Positions 1 to 9,232 are shown, counted from the first letter of the stretch. The stretch is 64,000 nucleotides of DNA from Bacteroidia bacterium (GCA_033391075.1 JAWPMV010000001.1:5766001-5830000), one strand, 5' to 3'. Notes: generated from the sequence alone by a model not told the origin. Numbers and translations are program-made.

Positions 1-1
1 C

Positions 2-1258
2 TTGTATAAATTAGCCACCAGCTCTGAGTACTATTATGCAGGCGGTACGGAGAATCCCGTAGAAAACAATATCAGTTTTACCCTGGGCTTTGGAATCATC
101 CAACTTATCTGCATGGTCTATTGGGGAGTAAAGGCACATCTAACTGGCCATAAAACAGCAAAGTATTTACTTATAGGATTGGCAGTTATGCTCTTTGGAA
201 TAGGTTTTCCTCTCCTCAGCCCTATTTTGAAAACAAACTGGGTGAGTTTTGACAATGCCATCCTTTCCAGCCAGGTAAGCATCATAGCCCTCCTCGCTTT
301 CTTTGGATTAGCCATTGGACAGCAAAGACGAGAACTGGAAGAAGAAAAAAGAGCTGCTTTGGAGGAAAAGCTGGATCTCCAGGAAAAAATCAATGCCGCA
401 TCTGCCAAATTTGTTCCCTTCGATTTTATCCGCTCTTTGGGAAAGGAAAATATCCTGGATGTGCAGCTGGGTGATGCCACTGAAAAAGAAGTAACCGTCT
501 TTTTCTCTGATATTAGGAATTATACTACGATGGTTGAAGAGTTGAGTCCAGAGGAAAATTTCCGTTTTATCAATGACTTTCACCGAACCATAGGCCCAAG
601 CATCACAGAGCATAAGGGTTTCGTAAATCAATACCTGGGAGATGGGATCATGGCGATCTTTCTCCAGTCTCAGGATCACGCCCTTCAGGCTGCGATAGAC
701 ATTCAAACACGTATCCGTACATATAAACCTTTGCTGCCCGGAGAAAATGGTAACCTGATCCGTATGGGAATGGGTCTCCATGCAGGAAGTCTGATGATGG
801 GGATTATTGGGGACGATAAACGCACAGATGCAGCTACCGTTTCAGATACTGTAAATACAGCCTCTCGCATGGAAGGGCTTACCAAGTATTATGGAGCTTC
901 TATCCTGCTTTCCGGGGAAGTAAAAACAAAACTTTCAGAAGAAGATAGTTATGCCCTCAGGTATTTGGGGAAAGTTCAGGTAAAAGGGAAGCAGAATTTG
1001 GTTGAAGTATTTGAATGTTTGAATGGAAGGAAGCCGGAAGAAGGGGAAAAATTGATGGAAAGCCTTGCAGAATTTCAGGAAGCGGTTAACAGTTATTTTG
1101 CCAAAGATTTTAAAGCTGCCATTGACTTATTTGAAAGTGTTCTCAGTAAAAATCCACAGGATACAGCAAGCCGTATTTATCTGGAAAAAGCCCAACAAAA
1201 TTTACAAAGCGGAATCGCTGATGATTGGGATGGTGTGCTGACAATGAAAGAAAAATAG
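2..1258 (+). CDS. Membrane-anchored class III adenylate/guanylate cyclase (5' truncated)
   Basis: This is the 3' part of a signalling cyclase; the reading frame is open to the window edge and the first readable codon is a TTG that is probably internal. Residues 28-105 hold about three membrane segments, most likely the end of a 7TMR-DISM type sensor. A short charged coiled coil (about 107-132) leads into a class III cyclase domain (about 137-335). Both metal-binding aspartates are visible, in FFSDIRNYT (D170) and QYLGDG (D214). The position that is Lys in many adenylate cyclases is Gln (Q210), so the substrate cannot be assigned. The tail (about 350-415) looks like a TPR hairpin. The cyclase and tail closely resemble the C-terminus of the 1104-residue kinase at 22932-26246, even in the final DWxGV motif, so the two are paralogous modules. 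Family assignment is secure; substrate and sensor input are not. Confidence 0.85.
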   Translation: MYKLATSSEYYYAGGTENPVENNISFTLGFGIIQLICMVYWGVKAHLTGHKTAKYLLIGLAVMLFGIGFPLLSPILKTNWVSFDNAILSSQVSIIALLAFFGLAIGQQRRELEEEKRAALEEKLDLQEKINAASAKFVPFDFIRSLGKENILDVQLGDATEKEVTVFFSDIRNYTTMVEELSPEENFRFINDFHRTIGPSITEHKGFVNQYLGDGIMAIFLQSQDHALQAAIDIQTRIRTYKPLLPGENGNLIRMGMGLHAGSLMMGIIGDDKRTDAATVSDTVNTASRMEGLTKYYGASILLSGEVKTKLSEEDSYALRYLGKVQVKGKQNLVEVFECLNGRKPEEGEKLMESLAEFQEAVNSYFAKDFKAAIDLFESVLSKNPQDTASRIYLEKAQQNLQSGIADDWDGVLTMKEK

Positions 1259-1284
1259 GCCTTTCCCCAAAAGAAGAAAGGCCT
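1257..1284. terminator. Bidirectional terminator hairpin
   Basis: AGGCCTTTC (1257-1265) and GAAAGGCCT (1276-1284) form a perfect 9-bp stem with a 10-nt loop between two convergent genes. It overlaps the stop codon of the cyclase gene. A T-run follows on the plus strand after a short gap (1295-1300), and ATTTTTC follows on the minus strand, so it can serve both genes. Confidence 0.75.
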
Positions 1285-1304
1285 GTAAATATGAGTTATT
1301 TTTT

Positions 1305-2084
1305 CTACTCTTCTTTCGGAGAAGTCGTGCTATAAATAAAGGTGTCTCCCTTAGAACCTTGTATAAGCTTGAGCTCGGTTTCTGAAATTCCGACCACATG
1401 CCACACTTTACTTTCTCCATTTGCTGTATATATCAGTTTAGAGCTTTCCTCATCAAAGGTCCATGTGCCCTCTTCATCCATAATCATCAAGTGCATAGAA
1501 TAGGTACCATCTTCCTTAAAATCAATGTAGGTTCCCGCCATAAGCGCTAGTGCTGTTTCGGATATGGTTTCCCCATTGGCTTTAATTCGGCTTACCATGT
1601 ACCACTTCTTCGAAAGCTCTTTGACTGTCGTCTTGACAACTTCTGGAGGACCGGGAGCTGCTGAAACCGAGATTTCGGATGATTCTTCCGGACGCATCAA
1701 ACGCATGGCAGCCCCTGAAGATCCTACCGTAGTATGAAGCATACCGTTCTCATCGAATTTAAATTCAATATTGTTTTCCTGGCCTTTGTCATTCAGAAAC
1801 TTGATGTGTGTACCGGGTTCTTCAATGCTCCAGTTCCCTTCTTCTTTCTTCCCAAAACCATCCATCAAATAACGACCATCCTCCTGATAGAACATACTGA
1901 CGTTTTTCATGATGTTATTCATCATCTCCAACTTGGACTTCTCTTCCTCTGAAGCTTCTTCTGTGAGAACCATCGTATCAAAGACCCACTCTCCTACAAG
2001 TTTGGATTTCAGCTCTGCTACATCTTGTGCATAAGTACATACAGCTCCTGCCAGTAACAGGAGTGTTACGAGTGTTTTTCTCAT
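1305..2084 (-). CDS. Secreted protein with two lipocalin-like repeats
   Basis: A 259-residue protein with a Sec signal peptide (hydrophobic core, then ...CTYAQ). The mature part holds two similar segments, about 25-125 and 155-250. Each has a W-containing opening (LVGEWVFD; LSKKWYMV), an E-D-G-x-Y strand pair and a closing GxW motif (EGNWSIEE; EGTWTFDE), which is the pattern of bacterial lipocalin-like (calycin) domains. The segment between them is proline/glutamate rich. It lies 39 bp downstream of the DsbD gene on the same strand and may be cotranscribed with it. A ligand cannot be inferred. Periplasmic or exported location follows from the signal peptide; the fold is an inference from pattern. 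Confidence 0.6.
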   Translation of the reverse strand: MRKTLVTLLLLAGAVCTYAQDVAELKSKLVGEWVFDTMVLTEEASEEEKSKLEMMNNIMKNVSMFYQEDGRYLMDGFGKKEEGNWSIEEPGTHIKFLNDKGQENNIEFKFDENGMLHTTVGSSGAAMRLMRPEESSEISVSAAPGPPEVVKTTVKELSKKWYMVSRIKANGETISETALALMAGTYIDFKEDGTYSMHLMIMDEEGTWTFDEESSKLIYTANGESKVWHVVGISETELKLIQGSKGDTFIYSTTSPKEE

Positions 2085-2123
2085 GGTTAATAGTTTTATG
2101 TGATTTAAAATGAAAATTGAAAT

Positions 2124-4721
2124 TTACTTTTCTGCGGTCTGTTTAAATGCTGATAAGCCACAATCGAGGAAGTTGAGATATTCACTCACTTCAGGAGTAT
2201 AGGCTACCGGATGATTCAGAAGTTTTTCATCCGGACTTATCAGGACGTAGTACGGCTGGGTATTATGCTGGAAGTTTTGCGTCTGAAAAGTGGACCATTT
2301 ATTTCCGATGGTCCTGATCTTCACCTTACTCCCATTCGCCATCTGAATTTCTCTTTGTTCTGACTGTGGCAATTTGGTTCGGTCATCCACATAGAGGGAA
2401 ATCAATACATAATCTTTGCTGATTCGGTCGAAAACGGTATTGTCTACCCAGACATTTTCCTCCATCCGGCGACAGTTTTCACAAGCCAATCCGGTAAAGT
2501 CCAGCATCACAGGTTTATTGACCTTTTTTGCATGAGCCATTCCTTCTTCATAATCCTTGAAACAGTCGATACCCAATGGACATTTATTTTCTTTATCGTA
2601 AATGCTGTAGTAAAGCGGCGGAGGGAAGCCACTGATCAGGGAAAGGTTGGCTTTTTTATCGTCTTTGGATAGGCCAGGAACGAGGTAAATCACAAAGGCC
2701 AGAATCAAGCCACTACCGATCAGGTGTTTGGCTTTGATCTTTTGTAAAGGAGTATCATGAGGAAAACGAATCCAACCCATATTGTAAGCGATCATCGCTA
2801 TACCTATGATGATCCACAGTCCGATAAATATTTCTCTAAGAAGTAATTCTGCATTCCAAACGAGGTCGGCACGAGATAGGAATTTGATCGCAAGTGCCAA
2901 TTCTATGAATCCCAGATTCACTTTCAGATTGGTCATCCATCCTCCTGATTTGGGAAGGGTATTTAACCAACTGGGGAAGATGGCGAATAGCGCGAAAGGA
3001 AGTCCCAATCCTACCCCAAATCCTCCCATGCCTGAGGTCAAATGCATGGCTCCGGAATCCGGGCTCATGCTGGTGGCTCCCAAAAGTCCTCCCAAAATGG
3101 GACCGGTACATGAGAAAGAAACCAGCACAAGTGTCAGTGCCATAAAGAATATTCCTACCAGTCCTCCTAAATCAGAAGCCGAATTGGCTCTATTGGTCCA
3201 CTTATGTGGAATCGTTAATTCAAAGTAGCCAAAGAAAGATATGGCAAAGACCACAAAGATCAGGAAGAAGAAGAAATTCAACCAGGGTTCAGTCGAAATA
3301 ATATTGAGTATATCTGATTGTACGCCTTCCAAAAGATGGAAAGGCAGACTCAATAGCACATAGATCAGAAAGATCATCAGGCCATACATAACCCCCTGGC
3401 TTACGCCTTTACTTTTATTCTCTGATCCCTTGGTAAAATAGGAAACCGTCATCGGGATCATTGGAAATACACAAGGAGTCAGCAAGGCAACAAAACCCCC
3501 AACCAAACCGAGCAAGAAAGTAACCCAAAGGCTATCGCTTTGCTTGATCGCCTCTATACAAGATGAAATAGGATTCTTGAGATCTATGGAACCTATCATG
3601 AAACTTTCGTCCACAGGTCCAGCGGCAATTTCTTCCAGTACAGCGGTATTTTCATCCAAAGCAATGCTAAAAGAAACCGTGGGAGGAAAAATACATTGGC
3701 TTTTATCACAAGCCATATAGATCAACTCTCCATCTATAGCCAGATTTGGATCTGTGCTTTTGATTTCCTGGGTGTATAATGCCTTTCCCTTTAGAGAAAG
3801 TACATCCATATCAAAAACCTCATCATGTCCCCCCTTCGCTTTGGGGCTCTCCTTCATTTCTCCAATCAGTTCGTAAGCGCCTTCTTCCAGAATTATCTCT
3901 GTAGGATTGGGGCCACCTTCTTCCTGATGCATAGAGTATATTTTCCAGCCTTCATCTATCTCAGCCTCAACCCTCAATTCATAAGTACCTTCTCCTGTTT
4001 TCTGCGAACGAAAACTCCAGCTTACCGGATCGAGAATATCATTGGATAGGCCGCCTAAGGTTGAATTGCCGAAAGGTGAACTTGATTGCTCTTCTTCCTG
4101 AGGGATATTTATCAGAGGACTCGGTCCGCTTTGTTCTGGACCTTGAATTTGTACCTGATCCTTCTTCTCCTTTTTAGGTTTTGCTGGCGGCGGGGGTGGA
4201 GCTTCTACCTGAGGTTCTTTGACCTGCTCTCCTGCTGGCTCTTCAGCCAACAAGCTTTTCAGTTCAAAATTGAAATCCACCGAACTGGGAGGCAAACACT
4301 TTTCATCATCACAAACCATATACTCCAGATAGCCGGAGATTTTTCCTATGGGTCCCGTTGTTTTTACTTTTTTGATGAAAGTTGCTTTATCCGAAAAATA
4401 AGCCACCTCCATATCAAAAATCTCATCATGCTTACGGGTTATCTTGCCCAACTCCCTGGCTGCTTCCTCACTGACTTCCGCAGCTTCTGTGCTTTCGAAA
4501 TAAAAAGCTGTTGGCACAGGCCCACCTTCTTCTATAAACTGAGAGTAGAGATGCCATCCCGGATCTATTACAGCCTGAAAGGTCAACTCAAACTCATTAG
4601 GACCTACTTGTTTGCTATTGTAGGACCAATCAACGGGTTGAACAATCTGTGCAGACAGAAAAGAGAACATTCCTGTCAGGAAGATCAAAAGAAAGGAACA
4701 ACGCAGACTATATAACTTCAT
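2124..4721 (-). CDS. dsbD: DsbD-family thiol:disulfide interchange protein with duplicated N-terminal domain
   Basis: An 865-residue inner-membrane reductase that would pass electrons from cytoplasmic thioredoxin to periplasmic thiol proteins. After a signal peptide come two homologous DsbD-alpha-like domains (about 28-155 and 231-355), each with its own cysteine pair (C137/C142 in a VCDDEKC motif; C338/C343 in an ACDKSQC motif). A proline/lysine/glutamate-rich linker (about 165-225) separates them. The transmembrane beta part (about 395-690) carries the expected reactive cysteines in LTPCVFP (C417) and SFSCTGP (C538). The C-terminal thioredoxin-like gamma domain has CENC (C747/C750). Typical DsbD has one N-terminal domain, so the duplication is notable. 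The next gene upstream on this strand (4934-5731) is a TlpA-like thioredoxin, a plausible client. Confidence 0.9.
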   Translation of the reverse strand: MKLYSLRCSFLLIFLTGMFSFLSAQIVQPVDWSYNSKQVGPNEFELTFQAVIDPGWHLYSQFIEEGGPVPTAFYFESTEAAEVSEEAARELGKITRKHDEIFDMEVAYFSDKATFIKKVKTTGPIGKISGYLEYMVCDDEKCLPPSSVDFNFELKSLLAEEPAGEQVKEPQVEAPPPPPAKPKKEKKDQVQIQGPEQSGPSPLINIPQEEEQSSSPFGNSTLGGLSNDILDPVSWSFRSQKTGEGTYELRVEAEIDEGWKIYSMHQEEGGPNPTEIILEEGAYELIGEMKESPKAKGGHDEVFDMDVLSLKGKALYTQEIKSTDPNLAIDGELIYMACDKSQCIFPPTVSFSIALDENTAVLEEIAAGPVDESFMIGSIDLKNPISSCIEAIKQSDSLWVTFLLGLVGGFVALLTPCVFPMIPMTVSYFTKGSENKSKGVSQGVMYGLMIFLIYVLLSLPFHLLEGVQSDILNIISTEPWLNFFFFLIFVVFAISFFGYFELTIPHKWTNRANSASDLGGLVGIFFMALTLVLVSFSCTGPILGGLLGATSMSPDSGAMHLTSGMGGFGVGLGLPFALFAIFPSWLNTLPKSGGWMTNLKVNLGFIELALAIKFLSRADLVWNAELLLREIFIGLWIIIGIAMIAYNMGWIRFPHDTPLQKIKAKHLIGSGLILAFVIYLVPGLSKDDKKANLSLISGFPPPLYYSIYDKENKCPLGIDCFKDYEEGMAHAKKVNKPVMLDFTGLACENCRRMEENVWVDNTVFDRISKDYVLISLYVDDRTKLPQSEQREIQMANGSKVKIRTIGNKWSTFQTQNFQHNTQPYYVLISPDEKLLNHPVAYTPEVSEYLNFLDCGLSAFKQTAEK

Positions 4722-4933
4722 GTTCTATAAGATCGGATTAGACTCCCTTTGTTTGTGCAATGTTTCCGGGAAAATGTAAGAGAGATCAATTCATGTATCT
4801 CTTCCCCACTTTCCTATACGCAAAAATAAAAAAATAATTTCAAGCGAATTTGTCAGGAAGCGAACTCAATCAAAATATCTCCCTGCTTTTGCCGCTATTT
4901 TTGTTTTGAGCTTACTTTGCTCTTGAACTTTCC

Positions 4934-5731
4934 CTATTCCTTTGCAGAAAGTTGACTCTCAATCTGATGATCCAGACTCTCTACCGTCGTAGGTCCTAAG
5001 CCCGTAGTAGCCCAAACAACTGTTCCTTCCGGATCGATGACAATATGCGTGGGAAAGCCCATCACTTCAAAGGCATTTGCTAATTGCCCACTATTGGGTA
5101 CGATTTGATAGTTGAAAGGGGTTTTTTCGAGGAAAGGACGCAATCTCGATTCTCTATCCGTCGCAAGCCCCAGAAAAACTACCTCTTTGCCTTTGTATTT
5201 TTCGACCAGCCCATTGAGCTCCGGCATCTCCATGATGCAGGGTTTACAAGCGATAAACCAAAAGTTTAGCACTACGACTTTTCCCTTCAGTGATTCTTTG
5301 CTGTATTCATTTCCATCCAGATCAGTCCCCGAGAAATCAGGGGATTCTTTTCCCAGAAAATCAGAGGACTCATCCATCATGGCTTGTGCATTGGCCATGG
5401 CGGCTTCCATCATCTTTTTCTCTTCAGCAGTGATGGGTCTTAGGAGAAAAGCTTTGATCTCCTTGGATTCGTCTATATAAATATCCGGATAGTACTCATT
5501 TTTCATCATCATTTGCATCAGCTCCATTCCTTTTACTCGGGTACCATCTGTTCTGTAAACCGGTATACTTTCTCCGTCCAGCATGATTTGTTGCTGCCCC
5601 AAATCTTCTTCATTTGCCTTTACCAGCCCTTTGAGAAATTCTGGCTGTTCTGTTAGTTGGGCTTGAAGGGGATGGATAAGGGCAAAAAAGAGGAGGAGGA
5701 AGAAATAGTTGCTTAGCTTACTGAAATCCAT
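4934..5731 (-). CDS. TlpA/ResA-family periplasmic thioredoxin-like protein
   Basis: I place the start at the internal ATG at 5731, because the signal peptide (MDFSKLSNYFFLLLFF...LQAQ) begins there and AAAGGA lies just upstream; a longer frame reaching 5788 only adds a polar leader. The protein is 265 residues. The C-terminal half (about 125-262) is an AhpC/TSA-Redoxin-type thioredoxin fold with WFIACKPC (C162/C165) and a cis-Pro loop (GFPTHIVID). The N-terminal half (25-120) has no domain I recognise and is methionine rich. Such proteins reduce disulfides or deliver electrons in cytochrome c and metalloprotein maturation. DsbD lies 212 bp downstream on the same strand and is the likely electron donor. 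Family certain; specific client unknown. Confidence 0.85.
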   Translation of the reverse strand: MDFSKLSNYFFLLLFFALIHPLQAQLTEQPEFLKGLVKANEEDLGQQQIMLDGESIPVYRTDGTRVKGMELMQMMMKNEYYPDIYIDESKEIKAFLLRPITAEEKKMMEAAMANAQAMMDESSDFLGKESPDFSGTDLDGNEYSKESLKGKVVVLNFWFIACKPCIMEMPELNGLVEKYKGKEVVFLGLATDRESRLRPFLEKTPFNYQIVPNSGQLANAFEVMGFPTHIVIDPEGTVVWATTGLGPTTVESLDHQIESQLSAKE

Positions 5732-5785
5732 ATTTCCTTTGATAAGATTAAAGGTGAGTGAATAATTGCCATTTGATGCAATTCC

Positions 5786-5793
5786 CAAAGGTA
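5786..5793 (-). promoter_or_regulatory. Candidate -7 element for the TlpA-like gene
   Basis: The minus strand reads TACCTTTG, an exact match to the Bacteroidota -7 consensus TAnnTTTG, 55 bp upstream of the chosen start at 5731. No clear TTG-type -33 element sits at the usual distance, so support is partial. Confidence 0.4.
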
Positions 5794-5860
5794 AGCTTTA
5801 TCAGAGGTCGAAAAGGTTAAAGGATTGTTAAAACCTTTAAAAAAGAAAAATAGAGCGTTC

Positions 5861-5884
5861 AATCCCCCAGAGAAAGAAGGGATT
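5861..5884 (-). terminator. Terminator downstream of the sulfatase gene
   Basis: AATCCC and GGGATT (5861-5866 / 5879-5884) pair. On the minus strand the hairpin is followed by a stretch with several T-runs, just after the sulfatase stop at 5891. Confidence 0.55.
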
Positions 5885-5890
5885 AAGTCC

Positions 5891-7471
5891 TTAGTATATA
5901 GGCGCACTCCTTCCGCTTTTTTTAAATTCCTCTAGTTTGGCTTTAAGCTTTTTAACCTTTTCCGGATACTTACTAAATAAATTCGTTCTTTCTCCGGGAT
6001 CAAGCTCCAGATTATAGAGTTGGCCTGGTGCTTCGGGATCAGTATCCTCCAATTTATAAGGCTTCATACCCCATTCCCCATCCCTATCATAATTATTGCC
6101 GCCTGATCCCTGATGATCCAGATATTTCCATTTGCCTTCACGTATTGACATATCCAGGGAAATCGTTTGTTGCAAAATATATTGTCTCACGGGCTTATTA
6201 GCTTCCTTATCCAAAAATACCCTCAGAATACTATAACTATCTTCAGCAGCATTGTTTGGCAGTTTTTCTTCCACAATCTCAGCACAGGTTGCCATTACAT
6301 CTGTAAGACTTATCATTTGATCACTAGTCGTATTTGCTTTGACTTTCCCTGGCCAGCGAACGATAAAGGGCGTACGATGTCCTCCTTCCCATTGGTCTCG
6401 TTTTACCCCTCGCCACGGCCTCGCACCATCATGTCCATAGGTCTTTCTCATATCCAGCACTGTCGGAACTTCCGGCCCATTATCACTTGCAAACATCACA
6501 AGGGTATTTTCTGCCAAACCAAGTGCTTCAAGCTTGTCTAGAAGTTCCCCAACTATGTAATCCATTTCAAAAATAAAATCTCCATGAGGACCTGCGGAGG
6601 TCTTTCCTTTAAACTGATCTGCAGCAAAAGAGGGAAGGTGCACGGCCTGCATCGAATGATAGAGAAAGAAAGGTTTGTCTGGATTAGTTTTTACATGCTC
6701 ATCCAGAAATGCTTTGCTTTTTTCAAGGAAAACCAGATCAACTTCTTCATGATCAAAATTTTCCGCAAGCATACCAGGGCGGCAATCGTTGGCATATGGA
6801 TGCCTGGGAAGCTTGCTTTTATCAAGCAGTTGGCTGGCGGGAACAGGAATCCTGTCTCCTTCTACATAAGCATAAAGCCAATCGGTAGTAGGGCAGGCAA
6901 CTGTTCCATAGAATTTATCAAACCCACGATGGATGGGACCATCGGGTATAGGGCGGCTATAATCGATTTGTTGAACCCCTTTCACTCCAGCCTCCTTTAT
7001 GCTGTCTCCCTCTGCATCAAAAAAAGTCATGCCTATATGCCATTTACCCATACAAGCCGTGCGATATCCCTTATTACGGAGCATTTGCGGCAAGGTCAGG
7101 CGATCTTTATTGATGAGAGAAGAACCCTTTACCCCGGCAAAAACTCCTCGCATACCTGTTCGAAAAGCCATGCGACCGGTGAGGATACTATATCGAGTCG
7201 GTGTACATACTGTGGAAGGGCTATGGGCATCCGTAAATCTCATTCCTTCTTGAGCAAGTTTGTCAAGATTTGGGGTCGGAATTTTGGAAGCAGGATTGTA
7301 ACAAGCAAGATCTCCATAACCAAGATCATCAGCGAGTATAAACAATATATTTGGTAAGGATTGAGCCTTCTCTTTAGGAGGTGAACAAGAAAGGAGGCTC
7401 ACAAAAGCTATACATAAAAAAAGTACAGGTTTGGATATGAGTAGTTTTTGCATCGTAGGAGTTTGCTTCAA
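5891..7471 (-). CDS. Sulfatase (S1 / arylsulfatase-like lipoprotein)
   Basis: A 526-residue type I sulfatase that would hydrolyse sulfate esters, probably on polysaccharides or glycans. The N-terminus has a lipoprotein signal with lipobox LLSC (C29); the start could also be the Met at residue 7 (7453). The catalytic formylglycine site is C89 in CTPTR, a C-x-P-x-R variant of the usual C/S-x-P-S-R, so it needs anaerobic or FGE-type maturation. The metal-binding DD (ILADDLGYGD, about 48-49) and the later FASDNGPE motif are present. Length matches the family. No polysaccharide-utilisation neighbours (SusC/SusD) are in view, so the substrate is open. A 171-residue lipoprotein gene ends 63 bp upstream on the same strand. 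Confidence 0.93.
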   Translation of the reverse strand: MKQTPTMQKLLISKPVLFLCIAFVSLLSCSPPKEKAQSLPNILFILADDLGYGDLACYNPASKIPTPNLDKLAQEGMRFTDAHSPSTVCTPTRYSILTGRMAFRTGMRGVFAGVKGSSLINKDRLTLPQMLRNKGYRTACMGKWHIGMTFFDAEGDSIKEAGVKGVQQIDYSRPIPDGPIHRGFDKFYGTVACPTTDWLYAYVEGDRIPVPASQLLDKSKLPRHPYANDCRPGMLAENFDHEEVDLVFLEKSKAFLDEHVKTNPDKPFFLYHSMQAVHLPSFAADQFKGKTSAGPHGDFIFEMDYIVGELLDKLEALGLAENTLVMFASDNGPEVPTVLDMRKTYGHDGARPWRGVKRDQWEGGHRTPFIVRWPGKVKANTTSDQMISLTDVMATCAEIVEEKLPNNAAEDSYSILRVFLDKEANKPVRQYILQQTISLDMSIREGKWKYLDHQGSGGNNYDRDGEWGMKPYKLEDTDPEAPGQLYNLELDPGERTNLFSKYPEKVKKLKAKLEEFKKSGRSAPIY

Positions 7472-7534
7472 AAAGAAAGATAGGCTTTGCCAGGATCAAT
7501 TAGATGGGAATCTTCCAGAAATTTAATTCACTTT

Positions 7535-8050
7535 TTATCGTTTGGCTTTAAATTCCCCACTAACCTGAACTTTAGGATGAGGAGGAGTCCCACTTAATAG
7601 TTCCATCATGGAGATGCTGAAACTTCCTTCTATTTCGCTATCCGAGACCTTACTGATTGTTACTGTTCCTCCATCAGCAGAAGCCGTATTAAAACTTTGG
7701 CGGCCTCCTCCCAAGGAGCTTCCGATGCCTAATTCAGCAGTCGCATCTCTTTCTACCAGGGGAAGAACATTTCCATTTACAAATTCCGGGTTAATGTTGT
7801 AGGTACCTTCCACCAGAGGATCGATGATAATGCGAATCGTCAATTCATCTGGATTAGAATTTAGTCCAATAGAAAAGACTCCATTCAGGCTTCCAGTTGT
7901 AGGGTTTTCACCAGAAACACTTGCCGAAGCAGCGCCAGAAACGGTATAGGAAAAGGATCCATTGGCACCCATATTATCTCCTTCACAAGAAACAAAAGGA
8001 AGGGATAAGAGGATTGCAGCCAAGAACAGAAAAAATCTTGTGCTAGTCAT
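7535..8050 (-). CDS. Hypothetical lipoprotein
   Basis: A 171-residue protein with a signal peptide ending in a lipobox-like VSC (C22), so probably an outer-membrane lipoprotein. The mature part alternates short beta-prone strands with Gly/Ser-rich turns (GSFSYTVSG, EGTYNINPE, GEFKAKR at the end), resembling small calycin- or immunoglobulin-like Bacteroidota lipoproteins (DUF6252-like pattern), but I do not recognise a named family. It precedes the sulfatase gene by 63 bp on the same strand and could share its transcript. Confidence 0.6.
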   Translation of the reverse strand: MTSTRFFLFLAAILLSLPFVSCEGDNMGANGSFSYTVSGAASASVSGENPTTGSLNGVFSIGLNSNPDELTIRIIIDPLVEGTYNINPEFVNGNVLPLVERDATAELGIGSSLGGGRQSFNTASADGGTVTISKVSDSEIEGSFSISMMELLSGTPPHPKVQVSGEFKAKR

Positions 8051-8285
8051 AAGGCAACATTTAGAGCGTGGAAATTTTCTTGAGTTTAGAAAGAGCGATT
8101 GGGGGAAGGACTAGCTATAAGGTAATCAATTCAGGCCTATAAACAGAAGAATTCAGGAGATATCCTTTGTCCAGCTTGATTTTAAGGCTTTCATAATCAA
8201 ACAGATACTGATATCAGCGCTTATAAAACAGCTTTTCTCACATTCTCTGAAAAAGAGAAGCTGGAGATAAAATAATGTAAAAACA

Positions 8286-8311
8286 CCCCCTTCAAGAAGC
8301 AATCCAGGGGG
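8286..8311 (-). terminator. Terminator downstream of the YwqK-like gene
   Basis: CCCCCT (8286-8291) and AGGGGG (8306-8311) pair with a 14-nt loop. On the minus strand the hairpin is followed by GTTTTTAC, 15 bp after the stop codon at 8327. Confidence 0.55.
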
Positions 8312-8326
8312 GATAAAAAGGATGTT

Positions 8327-9100
8327 TTATTCTCCGATAGGAATCCGAATCTCCCGGGTTTCTACTTTCATTTTTTTGCCTTCCGGAGTGATGCGAATTT
8401 TCAAAAGAAATTCTTTTTGGCCGGGATTGGGGCGAAGGATCAATGAGTATTTAGGATCGGTACTAAAGGAAATTCTGCCTGAGGGACTTTCAAAGCTCAG
8501 GTATCGTTGGGGAATTTTCGGGATAAAGACCTGTACCAGGTTTACCCCTTGTTCCAGTTTTTCTCCTTTTTTGAGGAAATAGCGAGGCTTCATGATCCGC
8601 TCAAATTCCATGGGAACGCTTACTGCGGAAATTCTTTCGGTCAGCAACATTCCTTTCTCATCAAATCTTTGGGCGAATTCCAGATCATCTCCATCGACCA
8701 GACCATACATACGCATATTCTGACCGGGATAATATACGCTTACTTCTCCCTTACGTTGACCATAGTACCAGTTCTCTTTGAGTTTCATATCCCCATTCTG
8801 GTAATATTCAATGCGAAGTCCATGAATACGACCATAGGCATAATTGCATTCTGCTTTAAGCTTGCCGGAGGGATAGAATTCCTGCTCCAGTCCACTTTGC
8901 TGGCCATCCTTGAATTGTCGCTTTTTAGCCACCGCTCCGGATTTGTAATAGGTGAAGGCTGTGCCTTCAAAAATTCCTTTATCATTTAGAGGAGTTGCCG
9001 ATTTCAGCTCACCACTTTCGTAATAAGCTTCTTCAATTTGGGCGTGGGAGAATACAGGGAAACTGATCAGCAAACAGCTGACCCAGATAAGCATCTTCAT
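8327..9100 (-). CDS. Secreted YwqK/MORN-like repeat protein
   Basis: A 257-residue protein with a signal peptide (...FPVFSHAQ). Residues about 22-150 carry tandem repeats of roughly 22-24 residues with the core Y-x-S/N-G-x-x-K and G-x-x-G-x-x-x-x-Y (YYESGELKS, YYKSGAVAK, FYPSGKLKA, YYQNGDMKL). This is the YwqK-type MORN_2 pattern often annotated as 'toxin-antitoxin system YwqK family antitoxin', a name that implies no such role here. The C-terminal 100 residues are beta-rich and unrecognised. It stands alone between terminators. Confidence 0.75.
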   Translation of the reverse strand: MKMLIWVSCLLISFPVFSHAQIEEAYYESGELKSATPLNDKGIFEGTAFTYYKSGAVAKKRQFKDGQQSGLEQEFYPSGKLKAECNYAYGRIHGLRIEYYQNGDMKLKENWYYGQRKGEVSVYYPGQNMRMYGLVDGDDLEFAQRFDEKGMLLTERISAVSVPMEFERIMKPRYFLKKGEKLEQGVNLVQVFIPKIPQRYLSFESPSGRISFSTDPKYSLILRPNPGQKEFLLKIRITPEGKKMKVETREIRIPIGE

Positions 9101-9232
9101 AAAGGGTAGTTTTCCGGTGTATATATTTTGAACAGTAAATTAATAAATCAGCCTTCAAATTCCATTTCGTGTTGCAATAAATTCCAAAATTTCAGAATAG
9201 ATGGTTGAAATAGCTACCTGTATGGAAAAGAA

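Noticed and set aside
308-781. A 157-codon minus-strand frame
   Set aside because: Antisense to the conserved cyclase domain; no support beyond being open.
4086-4715. A 209-codon frame on the plus strand opposite the dsbD gene
   Set aside because: It lies fully antisense to the signal-peptide and N-terminal domains of DsbD, whose motifs are unmistakable; its own translation has no recognisable features.
8051-8285. Search of the gap before the 171-residue lipoprotein gene for a gene or RNA
   Set aside because: No frame, tRNA-like cloverleaf or repeat seen; only ordinary intergenic sequence.
8327-9100. Calling the YwqK-like protein an antitoxin
   Set aside because: The name comes from automated annotation of MORN-type repeats; the protein has a signal peptide and no partner toxin gene.
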